Shown here piece by piece: positions 49,280-61,330 of a DNA stretch of 64,000 nucleotides. How positions within the stretch are numbered: position 1 is the first letter of the stretch; each line of letters starts with the position of its first letter. The notes beneath the pieces are model-generated. The model ran no database searches. It had not been told where the DNA came from and saw nothing but the letters and a program-made list of their open reading frames with translations. The translations under genes were made by a program, and so were the position numbers. Source of the stretch: Delphinapterus leucas (Eukaryota; Chordata; Mammalia; Artiodactyla; Monodontidae); NCBI RefSeq assembly GCF_002288925.2, contig NW_022098057.1, forward strand, positions 65,631,094 through 65,695,093, given 5' to 3'.

Positions 49280-49522
49280 CTAGATTCCACATATATGCAT
49301 TGATATATGATATTTGTTTTTCTCTTTCTGACTTACTTCACTCTGTATGACAGTCTCTAGGTCCATCCACGTCTCTACAAATGACCCAATTTCGTTCCTT
49401 TTTATGGCTGAGTAATATTCCATTGTGTATATGGACCACATCTTCTTTATCCATTCATCTGTCTGTGGGCATTTAGGTTGCTTCCATGACCTGGCTATTG
49501 TAAATAGTGCAGCAATGAACAT
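49280..49522 (-). pseudogene. L1 ORF2 extreme C-terminus
   Basis: Reads [38 protein letters not shown] and VIQSEVSQKEKNKYHISMH. Closely like 11992-12234, so the two L1s belong to related subfamilies. Confidence 0.9.
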
Positions 49523-49589
49523 TGGGGTGCATGTGTCTTTTTGAATTATGGTTTTCTCTGGGTATGTGCCCAGGAGTGGGATTGCTGGG

Positions 49590-49829
49590 TCATATGGTAA
49601 TTCTATTTTTAGTTTTTTTAAGGAACCTCCATACTGTTCTCCATAGTGGCTGTATCAATTTACATTCCCACCAACAGTGCAAGAGGGTTCCCTTTTCTCC
49701 ACATCCTCTCCAGCATTTGTTGTTTGTAGATTTTCTGATGACACCCATTCTAACTGGTGTGAGGTGATACCTCATTGTAGTTTTGATTTGCATTTCTCTA
49801 ATAATTAGTGATGCTGAGCATCCTTTCAT
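49590..49829 (-). pseudogene. L1 ORF2 C-terminal fragment with zinc knuckle
   Basis: Reads [40 protein letters not shown] and [16 protein letters not shown]. The Cys-Cys-His-Cys knuckle is complete here, unlike in the copy at 12366. ORF2 continues after a frameshift at 49280-49522. Confidence 0.9.
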
Positions 49830-50059
49830 GTGTTTGTTGGCAATCTGTACATCTTCTTTGGAGAAATGTCTATTTAGGTCTTCTGCCCATTTTTTTGATT
49901 GGGTTGTTTGTTTTTTTTAATATTGAGCTGCATGAGCTGTTTGTATATTTTGGAGATTAAACCTTTGTCCATTGATTCCTTTGCAAATATTTTCCCCCAT
50001 TCTGAGGGTTGTCTTTTCGTCTTGTTTTTAGTTTCCTTTGCTGTGCAGAATTACTACTT

Positions 50060-52459
50060 GCCTTAAAATTCTTATGTAACTAGAAAGAGGAAATAGATTA
50101 CTGATATTGATAAAAAACAAAATTATTTTTGAGGGAAGAGGCAGTAAGTTAAAATATTGTACTTCTCTTACCATCTCCCCTACCGTATTTATTTATTCTC
50201 CTTCTACCAACTACTTCAGTATGTGAATAGTTATCCCTTCTTCATTATTTGTATTTATTAATGTATTCATCCTATCTTCACAATTACAATCAAATAATTT
50301 TGAGCTCAGGGACTAGCAGTGTGTTTTTTTCCTTTTTCATCTATTTAAAAAGTTACCAAGAAGGCAGATTCACAAAATTTTTCTAACTCACTCTAGTTTA
50401 ACATCACTTTTATAAAACAGTAAAGGGAAACAAAAAGAATGAGCCCATAACGTCAAATGCATGGGTGTTGGCTCATCAGAGAAAAGCAACATCCAGAAGA
50501 TAGAAAGCAGCTGGAAATGTGCAGATAGATGGAAAAGAGCAGCAAACACCTCAATCCAGGGTATGCACAAGCAGAGGTTGTCAGAGAGGGAGGGTTCCAG
50601 CTCTCCTGTTAGCATCACTGAATTCTGGAAAACAATGAAATAATATGGCCTCACATTCAGTAAGACAATTAATTTGAACTTAGAACACTACTTTCATCCA
50701 AAATGTATGGCAAAATAAAACCTTTTTGTATACGTAAGAACCCAGGATATTTAAGTTACACAAACCCTTTTTGAGAAATGACTTGAAAATGTATTCAAGC
50801 AAAATGAGGAAAAATCAGAAATAGTAAGAATGTGGAGAATTGAAATAGTAAATCTAACTCAGAAATGTAATGAATAAAATGACAAGATGGCAGATCTCTA
50901 GCAGGTCTAGAAAGCAACTGATCCAAATTAGAATAGAAAGTCATGGGCTGCAAGAAAAAATAATTCTAAAAGGAGCCTAGAATACATTTAGACAAACAGA
51001 ATCATTAAATTAGTCACATGATAAAGAAAGCAATTCACTATCCTTTCCAAAAGATGTCACCTAGCTAGCTTAGAATATTGTGAACCCAACTACATAATCC
51101 TAAAACTTTAAAACTGCCTGGTTATATTGTTATCAGCTTATGCTTAACTATTTGTATTTGTTTATTGTCTGTGTTTGTCATGTCTTTTGTCATTGTTAAG
51201 AAACTAGATTTCATGTCACATGGTAAATGTTGCCTATTATGCCTATTATGAATATGTATTTTTATATATATGTATGTATAAATGGCATACACACATATAC
51301 ATATGTGCATATGTTTATATCCATTTATGATAGTAATATTTATATACAGATATCTTATTTTATAATTTATTATATTTAGTATTAGTGTAACTATATATGT
51401 ATAGTGCATATGTTACATTATATACAAAATGATTGATTTTTTTTGCCTGTGTGTTTAATGGTCTTTGTATAAAATAGAGTTATCATACAGAACAACCTGG
51501 ACAGATCCATACATATCTCCAGGGACATCTGGAAGTCTAGTACTGACTTTGGCTATGACAAAAATAATTGACTAGCTAGTCGTTTATAATGCACTATCTA
51601 AAGTGCGAAATCCCTCTGGTGGCACCCAGGGCCAGCTTATTTATGTTTTTTACGGATGTGTAGATTGATGGCTTACACCTATTTCACTGGTTTCATAGCT
51701 CGGCTTGGCTATATGACCAGTGGGGCATAAAAGACTCTGCTAGAATCTTCTGCCTTAACTCTCCTAAAACCACAATTTCTTGCATATCTCTCTTGGCAGG
51801 TCATAACCCAGAGATGAAGTGCATCCTGTGTGACTAAGAAAAGACTTTGTGTAGGTGTGCCTGCAAATGTCCCAGGCCCCGATGCTGGCTTGTACATTCT
51901 TTCTCCTGCTTTGCTGCATGCTTTATCTTGAATAGGTTTTATGTGAGTGTGTTATACAGAATTTTGCAGACCCTTTAAATTCTTCAACCTTGTATAATTG
52001 TTGCAGTCATAACTCATTTATTTACAAAAAAACATGTATTTGAAGATAAGAAGAAGCACACACACACACACATTTACCTTAAACGTACAGAGCAAGGCAA
52101 GTGGGCAAATGGTTACATTTGGTTTTGTTAACTGCTTTTTTTTCCTTTTTTGAAGGTCCTTAGTAAGCCTTCATAATTGAACATTATGCAGCCAAAAGTA
52201 CTGGATCATGCTGTATTTTCCTCAGAGGACTTTCTAAACTCTGAAACCTTAGTGGCTAAACTTTCATTTGATTTAGAATAACTGACTCACACAATACATA
52301 GCAATAGTGAATGGACAAACATTTCTCATCAGTACTGACTCAGTCTTTTATGGCCTGTTTCCGCCAATTGTGAGATCATTCCACCCAATTACCATTTCAC
52401 TACTCTGCCCCCTTAAAAACGCAGAGCTATAACAAAGCTTATCCTTTCTATATTAATAG
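50060..52459. other. Intronic sequence with no supported gene
   Basis: Contains a TA/TG-rich stretch at about 51260-51420 and a short CA run near 52058-52071. No repeat element or exon recognised. Confidence 0.45.
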
Positions 52460-52960
52460 TTATCTATTGCTGAATTTTAAAAAATTTCCCTAAAAGTTAG
52501 CAAATTAAGACAACAAACATTTACTGTCCTGTGGTTTCTGAGATCAAGAATCTGGGAGCAGCTTAGCTCAGTGGCTCTGGCTCAAGGTCCCTCATGAGGC
52601 TGCAGTCAGGCTGCTGGCCTGGGCGCCCTCATCCGAGTCCCAGGTGTGGCTGGACTCATTCACACGGTTGCCGGCAGGAGACTTCGCTCTCTTGCCTCGT
52701 GGGCCTCCCTTATGTTGCCTAAGTATTCTCCCAACATGGCACCTGGCTTTCCTCAGAGCAGGCAATCCAAACCAGAGAGAGAGTGAGAGAGAAAGAGAGA
52801 CCCTAGGGTGGAAGCCAGTGTTTTTGTATAACCTAATTTCTGAAGTGGTATACCATCATTTTTGCTATATTCAATTTGTTAGAAGGGAGTTACTAAATTC
52901 AATGGGTTACTAAGTTACTTAAAGACAGAGTATGAATATCAGGAAGCAAGGCCGTTGAGC
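52460..52960 (+). repeat. Ancient interspersed repeat, copy A (family not assigned)
   Basis: 'agttatctattgctgaattt', 'ctgggagcagcttagctcag', 'ccctcatgaggctgcagtca' and 'cataatttctgaagtggtat'-like text follow a common mammalian repeat consensus that I recognise but cannot name. Copy B starts with the same head at 53815. Confidence 0.55.
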
Positions 52961-53814
52961 CATTTTACAGACTGCTTACCACAACTGCTAAGTGTTTTAT
53001 ATTCTGGAAATGCTCAATCTATTTCCATGTCCACAAATAGACTATACTTTTTGGAGTGGTTATATCTCTCAACCCCCCTGCTTTCTGGTCTAACACCTAA
53101 TTTTGGAAACATAGCAAAGAACCTGCCATACAGTAGACAATAAATATAGGTTCAATGGATGAATAAATAACAGAATGCACAGCTCACCTGGGAGCCTTAA
53201 TAAAGTTGATTGATTGACAAAGCAGAACAATTGGAAAAAGGAGTCCTCTCCATGACTACTTCATGCTAGATGCCTTGACCTGAATCTTTCCTCCATGGTT
53301 CTTCTCTCCATGTGCAGCCCTAAGGATCTTTCAGTGGAGCAGCTAAGAATGCTCACAGCAGAGCCAATGAAGACACTTTGAAGTGTCTCACAAAAGCCGG
53401 TATATGGCGGCTACTCAGACAGCACATTCTCAACAAAATACCCAATTTATGTTGGCTAGTTAGAGCAATTTACACTAAAATCACAGAATTATTCTATACA
53501 TTGAATGTCACAATTCCATACCACCAGTGGCATATATTGCTATGGTAGGAGAAATGTGGCTTCCTGGGGAATTGAAGAATATCAATAATTGTCCATTCAG
53601 GGCCTCTTCATTTGGCCATTACCAGTGTGAAAATGATTTCTATGGAAAAGATTACTTTTAAAGATTATTTTGATAATGCAATTTTTTAAAGATTGCAACT
53701 ATTGCAGAACAAGTTAGTAGGGTTGTGGAATTTGTGAATGGCTCTGGAAAGAATAACCTGCCTTTTATCTTCTATCATGAGCCACTGTCTGATGATTTAT
53801 CTTTCTCTTTCTAG

Positions 53815-54360
53815 GTGTATTAGTTATCTGTTGCTGAGTAACAGTATCACCACATTACCAACTTAAAGCAATACAATTTAGTACCCCACAGTTTTTGTTG
53901 GTCAGGTATCCAGAAAAGACTTAACTGGATCCTCTGCTTAGAATCTTGTAAAATATAAATCAAGGTGTCAGACAGGGTTGTGGCCTCATCTCAGGCTTGA
54001 CTAGGGAAATATCCTCTTTCAAGCTCGTTCAGGTCGTTGGCAGAATTCAGTTCCTCATGGTTCTAGGACTGAGGGCTTCAGTTTCTTTTCCTTGGCTATC
54101 TGTCTACCAAGGGACACTCTCAGCTCCCAGAGACTTCCCACAGTTCTTACTATGGAACTCTCCAAAACAGGTGCTTTTCTTCTCAAAGTCAGCAAGAAGG
54201 AGACACTCAGCAAGGCAAGTGCTATAATCTTATGTAATATAATCTCATAATCATGTGTACATAATCACATATATTCTATCAACTTTCCCATATCTTATTG
54301 GTTATAAGCAAGTCATAGTTCCTGCTCAAACTCAAGATAAGAGTATTATGGTGGCCACCT
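53815..54360 (+). repeat. Ancient interspersed repeat, copy B (family not assigned)
   Basis: Starts 'ttagttatctgttgctgag', then 'cacattaccaacttaaagca', 'gtggcctcatctcaggcttg' and 'ctgctcaaactcaagataag'. Same orientation and head as copy A, more diverged in the middle. The 76-codon frame at 53997-54227 is inside it. Confidence 0.5.
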
Positions 54361-55479
54361 TAATGGTCTGTTGGACATACCAGGGAAATACTTTATAGTT
54401 TTCAATAAAAGCATGCCTGAACCTAATGCAACAAGTAGACAGGCCTAGAGTAATTCCTACAGACTTTAATGGGGTAGACGGCAAGGCTGATTCTGAACTA
54501 GCTTCTTTTGAAAAATAGTTTTTCTCTTCATTGTATATGAACTTAAAAGTAAACATGATGCTTTCTCTAATGAAAACCATATTTACTATAAATATTAAGT
54601 TGGCCTAAATATAATAACTGATTTTCAACTGTTTTGACCTATAACATAATTTTATATGGGTCAACCTGATACGTCCCATGTATTTTGTTTTCTGCATTCC
54701 AGGGAAAATCCCTGTAAACAATGCTATCATGGAATAATATACATTGTATACATGAAGAAATTGAAATTCACTGGGTTTATGTGATTCGTCTAATTTTACA
54801 ACAGTAAACAGCTAATTAAGAGATTGGAACAATATTGAAATACAGGTCTGTGGTTCAAAGCCTGTTCTTTCAACCATTATTCTAGGACTGATTTTAAAAA
54901 TATAGATTAATTGATTGAATAATAATTAATTAATTATGTCAGCACATTTTACCTAAGATGTAGTTATATCTTCATTTTTTGCAATAAGCATTGAAGAAAG
55001 AGTAGACATGGGGAATAAAGACAATATTCCTTTATGAGCCTGCTCCCAGGCTAATTCTCTTTCATCTTTAGGTGCTCTTGGTACTTTTAAGTTTGTTTTG
55101 TTTTTTGTCTTTGGCATTCTGCAGTTTCACTATGATGTACTTAAGTGTGGGTATGTATTTTATTTATATTGCTTGGTATACATTTTGCCTATTTGTGAAA
55201 TCATGTCTTTAACAGTTTCAGAAAATTAATAGCTATCCTCTATTCAAATAAGTAATTTCTTCCATTCTCTCTATTCTTTTTTTTCTGAGACTCTGATAGT
55301 ATACATGATGTTTGTTCTCATTCTATCCTTTTTATTCTTGATCTCAGGTTTATATATTAGCATATCTTTGCTTCACTCTCTGTACTGAAAATCAAATAAT
55401 TTCTCTGTATCATGTTTCCAATTCATTAGTTTTCTCTTTTTTTTGTTTTTCTTTTTCCTATTGATTTATGTAAGTTCAT
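54361..55479. other. Intronic sequence with no supported gene
   Basis: AT-rich, with T-rich tracts around 55270 and 55440. No element recognised. Confidence 0.4.
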
Positions 55480-55836
55480 TTTATTTTTTAAATTTATTTT
55501 TATTTATTTATTTTTGGCTGTGTTGGTTCTTCATTGCTGTGTGTGGGCTTTCTCTAGTTGCGTGAGTGGGGGCTACTCTTCATTGCGCTATGCGGGCTTC
55601 TCATTGCAGTGGCTTCTCTTGCTGCAGAGCATGGGCTCTAGGCACACAGGCTTCAGTAGTTGTGGCACGTGGGCTCAGTAGTTGTGGCTTGCGGGCTCTA
55701 GAGCTCAGGCTTAGTAGTTGTGGCACACGGGCTTAGTTGCTCCGTGGCATGTGGGATCTTCCCGGACTGGGGCTCAAACCCGTGTCCCCTGCATTGGCAG
55801 GCGGATTCTTAACCACTGTGCCACCAGGGGAGTCCC
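55480..55836 (-). mobile_element. Long CHR-family SINE, reverse orientation
   Basis: On the minus strand it starts 'gggactcccctggtggcaca' and runs through several near-repeats of 'ctcaggcttagtagttgtgg'-type sequence to an (AAAT)n tail. Long for a SINE (about 350 bp) and diverged. The 89-codon frame at 55718-55987 crosses its edge and is spurious. Confidence 0.88.
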
Positions 55837-55844
55837 TTTTTTGT

Positions 55845-57540
55845 TAGTTTTTAAGAGAAGTTTTAGTTTTACAGCAAAACTGAGAGGAAGGAACAGAGAT
55901 TTTTTTATATACTTCCTGCCCCAGCACGTGCATAGCTTCCCCCATTATCAGTATCCCCCGCCAGAGAAGTACATTTGTTGTAATTGATAAACCTACATTG
56001 ACACATCATTACCACTCAACGACCATAGTTTACATTAGGGTTCATTCTTGGTGTTGCACATTTTATAGGTTTGGACAAATGTATAAAGACATGGATCTAC
56101 CATTATAGCATACAGAGTAGTTTCACTGCACTGAAAATCTTCTGTGCTCTGCCTATTTATCCCTCCCTTTCCCCTAACTCTGAACAGCCACTGATCTTTT
56201 ACTGTCTCCATAGTTTTGCCTTTTCCAGATGTCATGTAGTTGAATCATACATTCTGTGGCCTTTTCAGATTGGCTGCTTTCTCTTGGCAGTATGCATTTA
56301 GGTTTCCTCCATGTCTTTTTTGTGACTTGATAACTCATTTCTTTTCAGTGTTGAATAATATTCCATTGCCTGAATGTACCACAGTTTACTGATCTCTTCA
56401 CCTACTGTAGGGCGTCTTGGTTGCTTAAGAGTTTTACAATTATGAATAAAGCTGCTATAAACATCCATGTGCAGGTTTTTATGTGGACATACGTTCTTAA
56501 TTCCCTTATGTAAATACCAAGGAGCACAAATGGTAGACCATATGGTAAGAGTATGTTTAGTTTTGTAAGACACTGCCAAACAGTCTTCCAAAGTGGCTAT
56601 ACTATTTTGCATTCATTCTGACCAGCAGTGAATGAGTGAGAGGTTCTGTAGCTCCACATTCTCACCAGCATTTAGTGTTGTCAGTATTCTGGATTTTGGC
56701 CATTCTAAAAGGTGTATAGCGGTATCTTGTTGTTTTAACTTGCATTTCCCTGATGACATGTGATGTGGAACATCTTTTCATATGCTTATTTGTCATTTGT
56801 ATATCTTTGGTGAGGTTTCTATTAAGGCCTTTGACCCTTTTTTTAATTGGGTTGTTTGTTTTTCATTACTGAGTTTTAAGAGTTCTTTTTATATTTTCGA
56901 TAACAGTCCTTCATCAGATGTGTCTTTGCAAATATTTTCTCCAAGTCTATAACTTGCCTTCTCATTCTCTTGACATTGTCTTTCACAGAAGAGAAGTTTT
57001 TCATTTTAAGGAAGTCTGGTTTATCAATTATTTCTTTCATGGATTATTATGCCTTTGGTGTTGTATCTAAAAAGTCATTACCATGCCCAAGGTCATCTAT
57101 ATTTTCTCCTATGTTATTTTTCTAGGAGATTTATAGGTTTTTATTTTACATTTAGATCCATGATCCACTTCGAATTAATTTTTGTGAAGGATGTAAAGTC
57201 TGTGTCTAGATTCTTTTTCCTTTTTTTAAAATATTTATTTATTTTGGCTGTGCCGGGTCTTAATTGTGGCACGTGGGATCTTCGTTGCGGCATGCAGATT
57301 CTTAGTTGTGGAATGCATGCAGGATCTAGTTCCCCAACCAGGGATTGAGCCTGGGCCCCCTGCATTGGGAGTGCAGAGTCTTACCCACTGGACCACCAGG
57401 AAAGTCCCTTCTTTTTCATTTTTAATGTGGATGTCCGAATGTTCAAGCACCAGTTGTTGAAGAGATTATCTTTGCTGCATTGTTTCCCCTTTCTCCTTTG
57501 CCAAGGGTCAGTTGACTTTATTTATTCTCTATTCTTAATT
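55845..57540 (-). mobile_element. Old L1 fragment, reverse orientation, split by a SINE
   Basis: Reversed L1 3' UTR and ORF2 C-terminal text: 'gtttacattagggttcattc', 'tattccattgcctgaatgta', 'aagtggctatactattttgc' and, beyond the SINE at 57220-57408, 'caagcaccagttgttgaag'. A minus frame at 56298-56612 (WYIQAMEYYSTLKRNE) is an ORF2 C-terminal piece. Similar age and type to 31199-32345. Confidence 0.88.
57220..57408 (-). mobile_element. Short CHR/Bov-tA-type SINE inside an L1, with 9-bp target-site duplication
   Basis: On the minus strand it starts 'gggactttcctggtggtcca' and ends with an (AAAT)-like tail. ttctttttc flanks it at 57211-57219 and 57409-57417. The surrounding L1 text resumes after it. 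Confidence 0.85.
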
Positions 57541-58090
57541 TTCTCTTCAGTTGTATGTTATATGCTAATCCATCCTTTCTGGTTTTTTAAACACATGTAT
57601 TTTTGAATTTTACATATTTGGTAGATTCTTGCTGTTTGGCTTTGAACAAACATAAAACTTCCTTATACTTCACTCTTTTCATACGTAAAATGGAAATATA
57701 AAAGTTGTTTCAACCTCGGACAGTTGTTGGATAATTTAATCATTTAATATATTTAAAGCTGCTCTTAAACAGCACCTGGCCTATTGTAAGCGATACAGGT
57801 ATATATGTATATATTTTCAGCACATGAAGTCCTTGAGAATCTAAATCTGATACTTGCTATTCTATGAATTCTTAGGAGGATTTTTTTTTTTCCTGGAGAA
57901 GATACACATTTGCTTCTACAGATCTCAGAACACATTAGCCCCATTCCAGAGTTCCAAGTCTAATCAAGATTCTTCTTTTCATCACCTCCATTTCCCTACT
58001 ACCTAAGTCTAAATGCCCATTACAGTACTATTGTGTGCCCTAAAAGACAATTATTTCATATTTGGTTACAACACTTTCTTTTTCCCTTTC
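57541..58090. other. Intronic sequence with no supported gene
   Basis: No recognised element. Confidence 0.4.
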
Positions 58091-58102
58091 AATAAGTCTC
58101 CT

Positions 58103-58647
58103 TTTTTTAAAAATTAATTTTGTTGAAGTATAGTTGATTTACAATGTTGTGTTAGTTTCTGGTATACAGCAAAGTGATTCAGTTATATATATATATATAT
58201 ATGTATATGTATATATATGTATTTATATTTATTCTTTTCATATTCTTTTCCATTATGGTTTAAGATATTGAATATAGTTCCCTGTGCTGTACAGTAAGAC
58301 TATGTTGTTTATCCATTCTGTATATAATAGTTTGTATCTATTAATGGCAGACTCCCAATCCATCCTTCCTCCACCCCTCCTCCTCCTTGGCAACCACAAG
58401 TCTGTTCTCTATGTCTGCAAGTCTGTTTCTGTTCCATGGCTAAGTTAATTAGTGTCATATTTTAGAATCCACATGTAAGTGATATCATATGTTATTTGTC
58501 ATTCTCTTTCTGACTTACTTCACTTAGTATGATAATCTCTAGTTCCGTCCCTGTTGCTGCAAATGGCATTGTTTCATTCTTTTATATGGCTGATTAGTTT
58601 TCCTTGTATATATACCACATCTTCTTTATCCATTAGTTTGTCATTGG
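58103..58647 (-). mobile_element. 5'-truncated L1, reverse orientation, with 12-bp target-site duplication
   Basis: A 545-bp L1 3' end ('ttgatttacaatgttgtgtt', 'gttccctgtgctgtacagta', 'tctttatccattagtttgtc'). aataagtctcct flanks it at 58091-58102 and 58648-58659. A TA-rich run at about 58175-58205 lies in its 3' UTR. Confidence 0.92.
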
Positions 58648-58659
58648 AATAAGTCTCCT

Positions 58660-60189
58660 ATCTTATTTAGATCCTGGAAATGTGATAAAATGTTTTTTTG
58701 TAAGTTATTATGTAGTGATCAAGTAATTCAAATTGTTTATTCTACCGTGAAACTGCAAGCAAAAGTCTCTAGTCTTGTCATTACCAGTCATACAAAACTA
58801 TCACAAGAGAAGCTACCCAGGAAGAATTTTTAGTTGCTACAAATATACTTACTATCCAATTTATTTTGCTACATTGCAACAAATTGGCAGATGTTTTCTA
58901 CATTTTTTCTAATAAGAGGATAGGAAGCTATGGTTTCAAAGTGAGTATTGTTTAAAATGTTAGTTTAGATGTTAGATATTTTAATATGATTCAGAAGCTT
59001 TCTTCTATTTTACTTTTTTTTTAATACATAGCTTGTCATTATATAAAGGACTTCCCAAAATTAGTCTTGCTATTTCATGAAAAACTCAACCAAATGATAC
59101 TTACCAAAGTGAAATCACACCTTTGTTTTTAAAGGCCATACCAAATTTCCAAACTTCCAGCTTTTTTGAGTACATTTTTTCTCAAAAATAGGCATTCTCA
59201 TATTTACTTAAAAGAAAAAAAATTCTCCCAGAGGCTTGAAAATTATTTCTAACTGACAAGGATACAGTAATTCCTCTCAGAATGAAGTGGTAGGAATAAT
59301 GACACAGAGGAGTAGAGCACATCAGCCATTCATACTGCTTGATTTAAACTTTGTCATCAGCCAATATATAAGTAAGCATTTTTATCTTTGATACCTTTGG
59401 TTAATATTTTCAGAGGAAATGTGGCTTTGAGGTTTTTATGATGCTATAGATTTTCCAGAAACCATTCACGTATTCCAAATTGCCTCTAAACAACATTCTA
59501 GACTTTATTGTGTCTTCTGGCATTTTGCTTTTGTTCCCATCATGTAGTGTTATTTAGTGACAATATTATCTCAACAGCAGAAATTATGATTGGGAGTACT
59601 ACAAAAAAATGTATGGCTGAAAATATGAAGACTATGCCATATATATTTTTTAAAGTTACTAAAAATCTTTAGCCCTTTGTCCTGCTCTTACCCCTTAACT
59701 GCATCACTCTCCTTCTGTATTTTGAAATTTACCTGTGGATTATATTTAATATACTTCCTAAAACATCTCTTAAGTACAGTTAGTGCAGGACTAGAATTTT
59801 TTCTCTTTTCCAAATTTCCACTAAAGGAACATGATTTGCTATATACTTGTGGGAAGGAAAGCATTCATGTTTATATCTGGATACTCTGAAAATTCTAAAG
59901 CCGAGAGGGGTTGAGTATGAGGAGCCTGTGGTCCTACTAAGTGGCTTTCAAACCAGATGCCTTCTGTCCATTGCCAGCATCATTGGTCAGTTTGTCTGAG
60001 GATAGTTCCTTCTACAGAAATCATAAACTTAAAAAAAAAAGAGAGACTGGTTTTGGAACCACAGAGAGAAGACTTTAGATGAAGAAAGTAGTGGTATCTG
60101 AACTTAGGTTTATGTAAATCATTAAACAATGGCAAGAATTTTGATTTTTTAAATTTGAAACATACAAAAATATGCAATGTTTGATTTTA
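58660..60189. other. Intronic sequence with no supported gene
   Basis: No recognised element; short frames only. Confidence 0.4.
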
Positions 60190-60400
60190 TGGAAGCATCA
60201 TGGCACAGTAAAATTACTTATTTTGAAGATTACAAGTGCTTGTCTTGACTTCGGACTTTTGTCACTGGTTTTGCGTCCTTAGGCAAAGTGCATAATCTTT
60301 CTGAAAAGTAGTATTCATATGTGTAAAATGGTCAACTCATGACAGAGTTGTTGTGAGAATTAAGTAATACAGTGAAAAGCTTGATGTATTTTGCTCACAG
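60190..60400 (+). repeat. MIR SINE
   Basis: 'catcatggcacagtaaaatt', 'ccttaggcaaagtgcataat', 'gtgtaaaatggtcaactcat' and 'ttgttgtgagaattaagtaa' follow MIR end to end. Confidence 0.8.
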
Positions 60401-60944
60401 TTTTTAATCAACAAATAATTCTTTGGAATTAGTGGGCACTGAACAAAGAATTTAACAAATATAGTATTTTCCAAATATTATTGAATATTGAAGAATAAAT
60501 CCAGAATATTGAAGAATAAAGATCCTATGATGTAGCTTATGATAGTACCTCAAATAGTCCATTTATCTTGGTGAATAAATCAAGGAATTAATAAATTACA
60601 TGACCAATATTTATCAGATAGAACCTATTTCTTTCCTTCTATATATAGATGCTTCACAATATATTATTAAATAGAAAACGGTCTCTTATTGATGATCACA
60701 GTAAACAATTGATTATTACATAAATTTTGGACATCGTTCTCTAAAATTCTATTGACTCTATGGAAGAGCATAATATTTTCTTACATAAAAAAAATTTCTC
60801 CTCACCCATTTGTACATTAATTATGGATTTAACCATCTAGAGATTTTGTAAGTTTGAAAATGTTTGATTTGCAATTCTAGTGTTTATAAATAAACACAGT
60901 TTTCTAAATGAACACACTTTTCATTTGCTAAACTATTTGTTCAT

Positions 60945-61060
60945 TTACTGTTCTTTATTAAATGACTGATCTATGCCAGGCATTTTTCTGACCTCTGGGG
61001 AAACAGTGGTGAAGACCTGATCTTCAAAGTGCATTGATTTAGTCTAAAAACCTTGCTAAA
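60945..61060 (-). repeat. L2 LINE 3' end remnant, reverse orientation
   Basis: 'ctatgccaggcatttttctg' and 'ctctggggaaacagtggtga' are reversed L2 3' end sequence. Confidence 0.6.
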
Positions 61061-61139
61061 AACAGTATAAACTAGGCACTGTTTGGATTATTAAAGTTTG
61101 CTGCAAGAATGAAATGTAATCTATGACCTAGATGAGAAC

Positions 61140-61330
61140 TACCATACGCACCTAAGAATCAGATAGGTTTGAATTAGAACCTTGGCTCTGCTTTTGAAGT
61201 CTGTGAGATCTTAGGTGAGTTATAAACTGTCCTTGTACCTCATTATTTTGAAATAACTTGTTACACGCACACACACACACACACAGGTAATGATGCCTAC
61301 TTCTTAAAGGTGATAGGAGTATTGGTCTTT
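61140..61330 (+). repeat. MIR SINE with an internal CA run
   Basis: 'gaattagaaccttggctctg', 'tgagatcttaggtgagttat' and 'gtaatgatgcctacttctta' follow MIR. A (CA)n run at about 61265-61286 interrupts it. Confidence 0.7.

Larger units (their letters stand above)
49042..50050 (-). mobile_element. 5'-truncated L1, reverse orientation
   Basis: Reversed L1 3' UTR ('tatacagcaggttcttatta', with a CAC-rich patch near 49170) and ORF2 C-terminus, cut off after 'gtttcctttgctgtgcag'. ttactactt occurs at 49033-49041 and 50051-50059 as a short candidate target-site duplication. Fairly intact, so younger than the L1s at 24070 and 31199. Confidence 0.9.
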
